Made by a program: the position numbers and the translations under genes. A stretch of DNA of 6,172 nt from Bacteroidales bacterium. GTDB lineage: Bacteria; Bacteroidota; Bacteroidia; Bacteroidales; P3. A model generated the notes under the pieces. It had not been told where the DNA came from and ran no database searches. It was given only the letters and a program-made list of their open reading frames with translations. Positions 5,324 through 6,172 of the stretch are shown one piece after another; positions within the stretch are counted from its first letter, which is position 1; every line of letters begins with the position of its first letter. The stretch is taken from contig CAAGHV010000169.1 of the NCBI GenBank assembly GCA_900769785.1, positions 1 to 6,172 on the forward strand, written 5' to 3'.

Positions 5324-5821
5324 ATGGCTATGAAACATTTGGAGATAATAAAAAACAAGATACTCCTGCCTCAAGAGTTGCGCTCTATAATGGAAGTTAA
5401 GCAGTCGGAGGGCAAAACCTTTGCATTCTCCAATGGTTGTTTCGACCTGGTGCATCAGGGGCATATAGATTATCTTTCAAAGAGTAGAGATTTGGCCGAT
5501 TACCTTATCATTGGGCTAAATACCGATAGTTCTGTTCGTCGGCTCAAAGGTCCGCGTAGGCCAATCAACGACGAATATAGTCGTGCCCTTATGTTGGCAT
5601 CATTCCTATTTGTCGATTATGTGGTGATGTTTGACGAGGATACACCTTACAACCTTATAAAAACTCTTCAGCCCGATGTGCTTATCAAAGGTAGTGACTA
5701 TAAGGTTGAGGATATTGTGGGCTACGATATAGTAACGGCACGTGGCGGAAAGGTGGTAACCTTGGATTTTATTCCCGGATTTTCAACCACGCTGATAGAA
5801 AAACGTATAAGAGAGGAATAG
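5324..5821 (+). CDS. rfaE2: D-glycero-beta-D-manno-heptose 1-phosphate adenylyltransferase (stand-alone RfaE2/HldE C-terminal type)
   Basis: This 165-residue nucleotidyltransferase should transfer AMP from ATP to D-glycero-beta-D-manno-heptose 1-phosphate, making ADP-heptose for lipopolysaccharide core or other glycans. The single Rossmann-like domain shows NGCFDLVHQGHIDYL (37-51) with the catalytic HxGH at H44-H47, GLNTDSSVRRLKG (64-76), KGSDY (122-126) and PGFSTTLIEK (151-160), the position of the (I/F)STT-type nucleotide-binding motif. E. coli HldE fuses this domain to a sugar kinase; here it stands alone, so a separate kinase (RfaE1/HldA) is expected elsewhere. ATG 5324 lies 1 nt after the preceding stop; the ATG at 5330 is an equally possible start, removing two residues. 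The tight spacing implies translational coupling with the membrane-protein gene. A hairpin 13 nt after the stop closes the unit. Other small cytidylyltransferases (such as TagD) share HxGH, but the GCFD...HQGH and KGSDY context favours RfaE2. Confidence 0.92.
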   Translation: MAMKHLEIIKNKILLPQELRSIMEVKQSEGKTFAFSNGCFDLVHQGHIDYLSKSRDLADYLIIGLNTDSSVRRLKGPRRPINDEYSRALMLASFLFVDYVVMFDEDTPYNLIKTLQPDVLIKGSDYKVEDIVGYDIVTARGGKVVTLDFIPGFSTTLIEKRIREE

Positions 5822-5834
5822 AAACCTTGTTAGT

Positions 5835-5875
5835 GGAATTGTAGAACTATTTAGTTATACACCACAATTCCCTTT
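5835..5875 (+). terminator. Likely terminator after rfaE2
   Basis: GGAATTGT (5835-5842) pairs with ACAATTCC (5864-5871), and inside the loop AACT (5845-5848) can pair with AGTT (5853-5856), giving a two-tier hairpin. It begins 13 nt after the rfaE2 stop and is followed by CTTTAAATATTG, a weak U tail. It separates the panD unit from the yidC promoter, which fits a terminator, though termination efficiency cannot be judged. Confidence 0.6.
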
Positions 5876-5953
5876 AAATATTGCACATATTTGCTTATCC
5901 AACAACCTTTTATTTAGAAATATATTGTCGTTGGGCGAAAAAAGATGATAATA

Positions 5954-5987
5954 TTTGCAATAAGTTCAAAAAAAACAAGTATCTTTG
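5954..5987 (+). promoter_or_regulatory. Promoter of yidC
   Basis: TTTG at 5954-5957 and TATCTTTG at 5980-5987 match both Bacteroidota promoter elements exactly, with a 22-nt spacer. A start around 5993 would give an A/T-rich leader of about 50 nt. The region around the boxes closely resembles the panD promoter (ATATTTGCAATAA here, ATATTTCGCAATAA there, each followed by an A run and the -7 box plus CA). Confidence 0.85.
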
Positions 5988-6041
5988 CACCTTTGATTTA
6001 GAATTATAAAAGATAAATAATATATTCATAATAAAATAGAT

Positions 6042-6172
6042 ATGGACAGAAAGAGTATTATCGGACTTATTCTAATTTTCTTGGTATTCATGGGTTATAT
6101 GTGGTGGACAGCTCCTACAGAAGAGGAACTGGCTGCACAACGTGCTATGAGAGATTCAATTATGCGCGCCGA
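6042..6172 (+). CDS. yidC: Membrane protein insertase YidC, N-terminal fragment (cut by window edge)
   Basis: Only the first 43 codons are present; the frame is open to the window end. The visible sequence starts MDRKSIIGLILIFLVFMGYM, one transmembrane segment (about residues 5-22), then WWTAPTEEELAAQRAMRDSI, a charged periplasmic stretch. This matches the N-terminus of Bacteroidota YidC, which has an MDKNxxIG start, a first membrane anchor, a W-x-x-P-(S/T)-EEE motif and then a large periplasmic domain. YidC inserts and folds inner-membrane proteins with or without SecYEG. The start is fixed by the anchor and by the promoter about 55 nt upstream; no Shine-Dalgarno motif is seen, only an A-rich leader. 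The conserved insertase core lies outside the window, so the call rests on the N-terminus alone. Confidence 0.85.
   Translation, partial: MDRKSIIGLILIFLVFMGYMWWTAPTEEELAAQRAMRDSIMRA

Overview
The window looks like a piece of a Bacteroidota chromosome, most likely order Bacteroidales. The evidence is two perfect TAnnTTTG -7 promoter elements ahead of genes (plus one on the minus strand), A/T-rich start contexts with no Shine-Dalgarno motif at any of the six starts, and protein sequences of Bacteroidales type (YidC N-terminus, PepD, stand-alone RfaE2). No transposase, integrase, tRNA, rRNA, CRISPR array or phage gene is visible. Genus cannot be set from this sequence alone.

Layout. Positions 1-240 hold no supportable gene but carry short degenerate repeats, including three contiguous 14-bp units. 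A 15-bp perfect inverted repeat (250-298) then closes a minus-strand block of two metallopeptidases: an aminopeptidase P (321-1709) and the dipeptidase PepD (1778-3229). PepD is upstream, and an 8-bp-stem hairpin lies between the two genes. A minus-strand promoter sits at 3298-3305. A long noncoding tract (about 3306-3873) separates this block from plus-strand genes; it contains a degenerate 22-bp-period tandem repeat and several small inverted repeats. A plus-strand promoter only about 17 nt from the start codon drives panD (3923-4267), followed by a UPF0104/YbhN-type membrane protein (4315-5322) and, 1 nt later, an RfaE2-type heptose-1-phosphate adenylyltransferase (5324-5821). A hairpin closes this unit, and a second canonical promoter leads into yidC, which runs off the right edge.

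How the genes work together. The minus block is peptide catabolism: the two enzymes finish off Xaa-Pro peptides and assorted dipeptides, including Xaa-His. The plus block mixes beta-alanine/pantothenate (CoA) synthesis with two genes best read as envelope functions, a polytopic putative lipid or glycolipid transporter and the last enzyme of ADP-heptose synthesis. YidC is the inner-membrane protein insertase. All complete genes look intact, with their catalytic residues present. The coding content is ordinary housekeeping. The least explained part is the noncoding DNA: the 22-bp-period array between the divergent operons, the 14-bp array at the left edge, and the near-twin promoters of panD and yidC. 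I did not find a convincing new multi-gene system.
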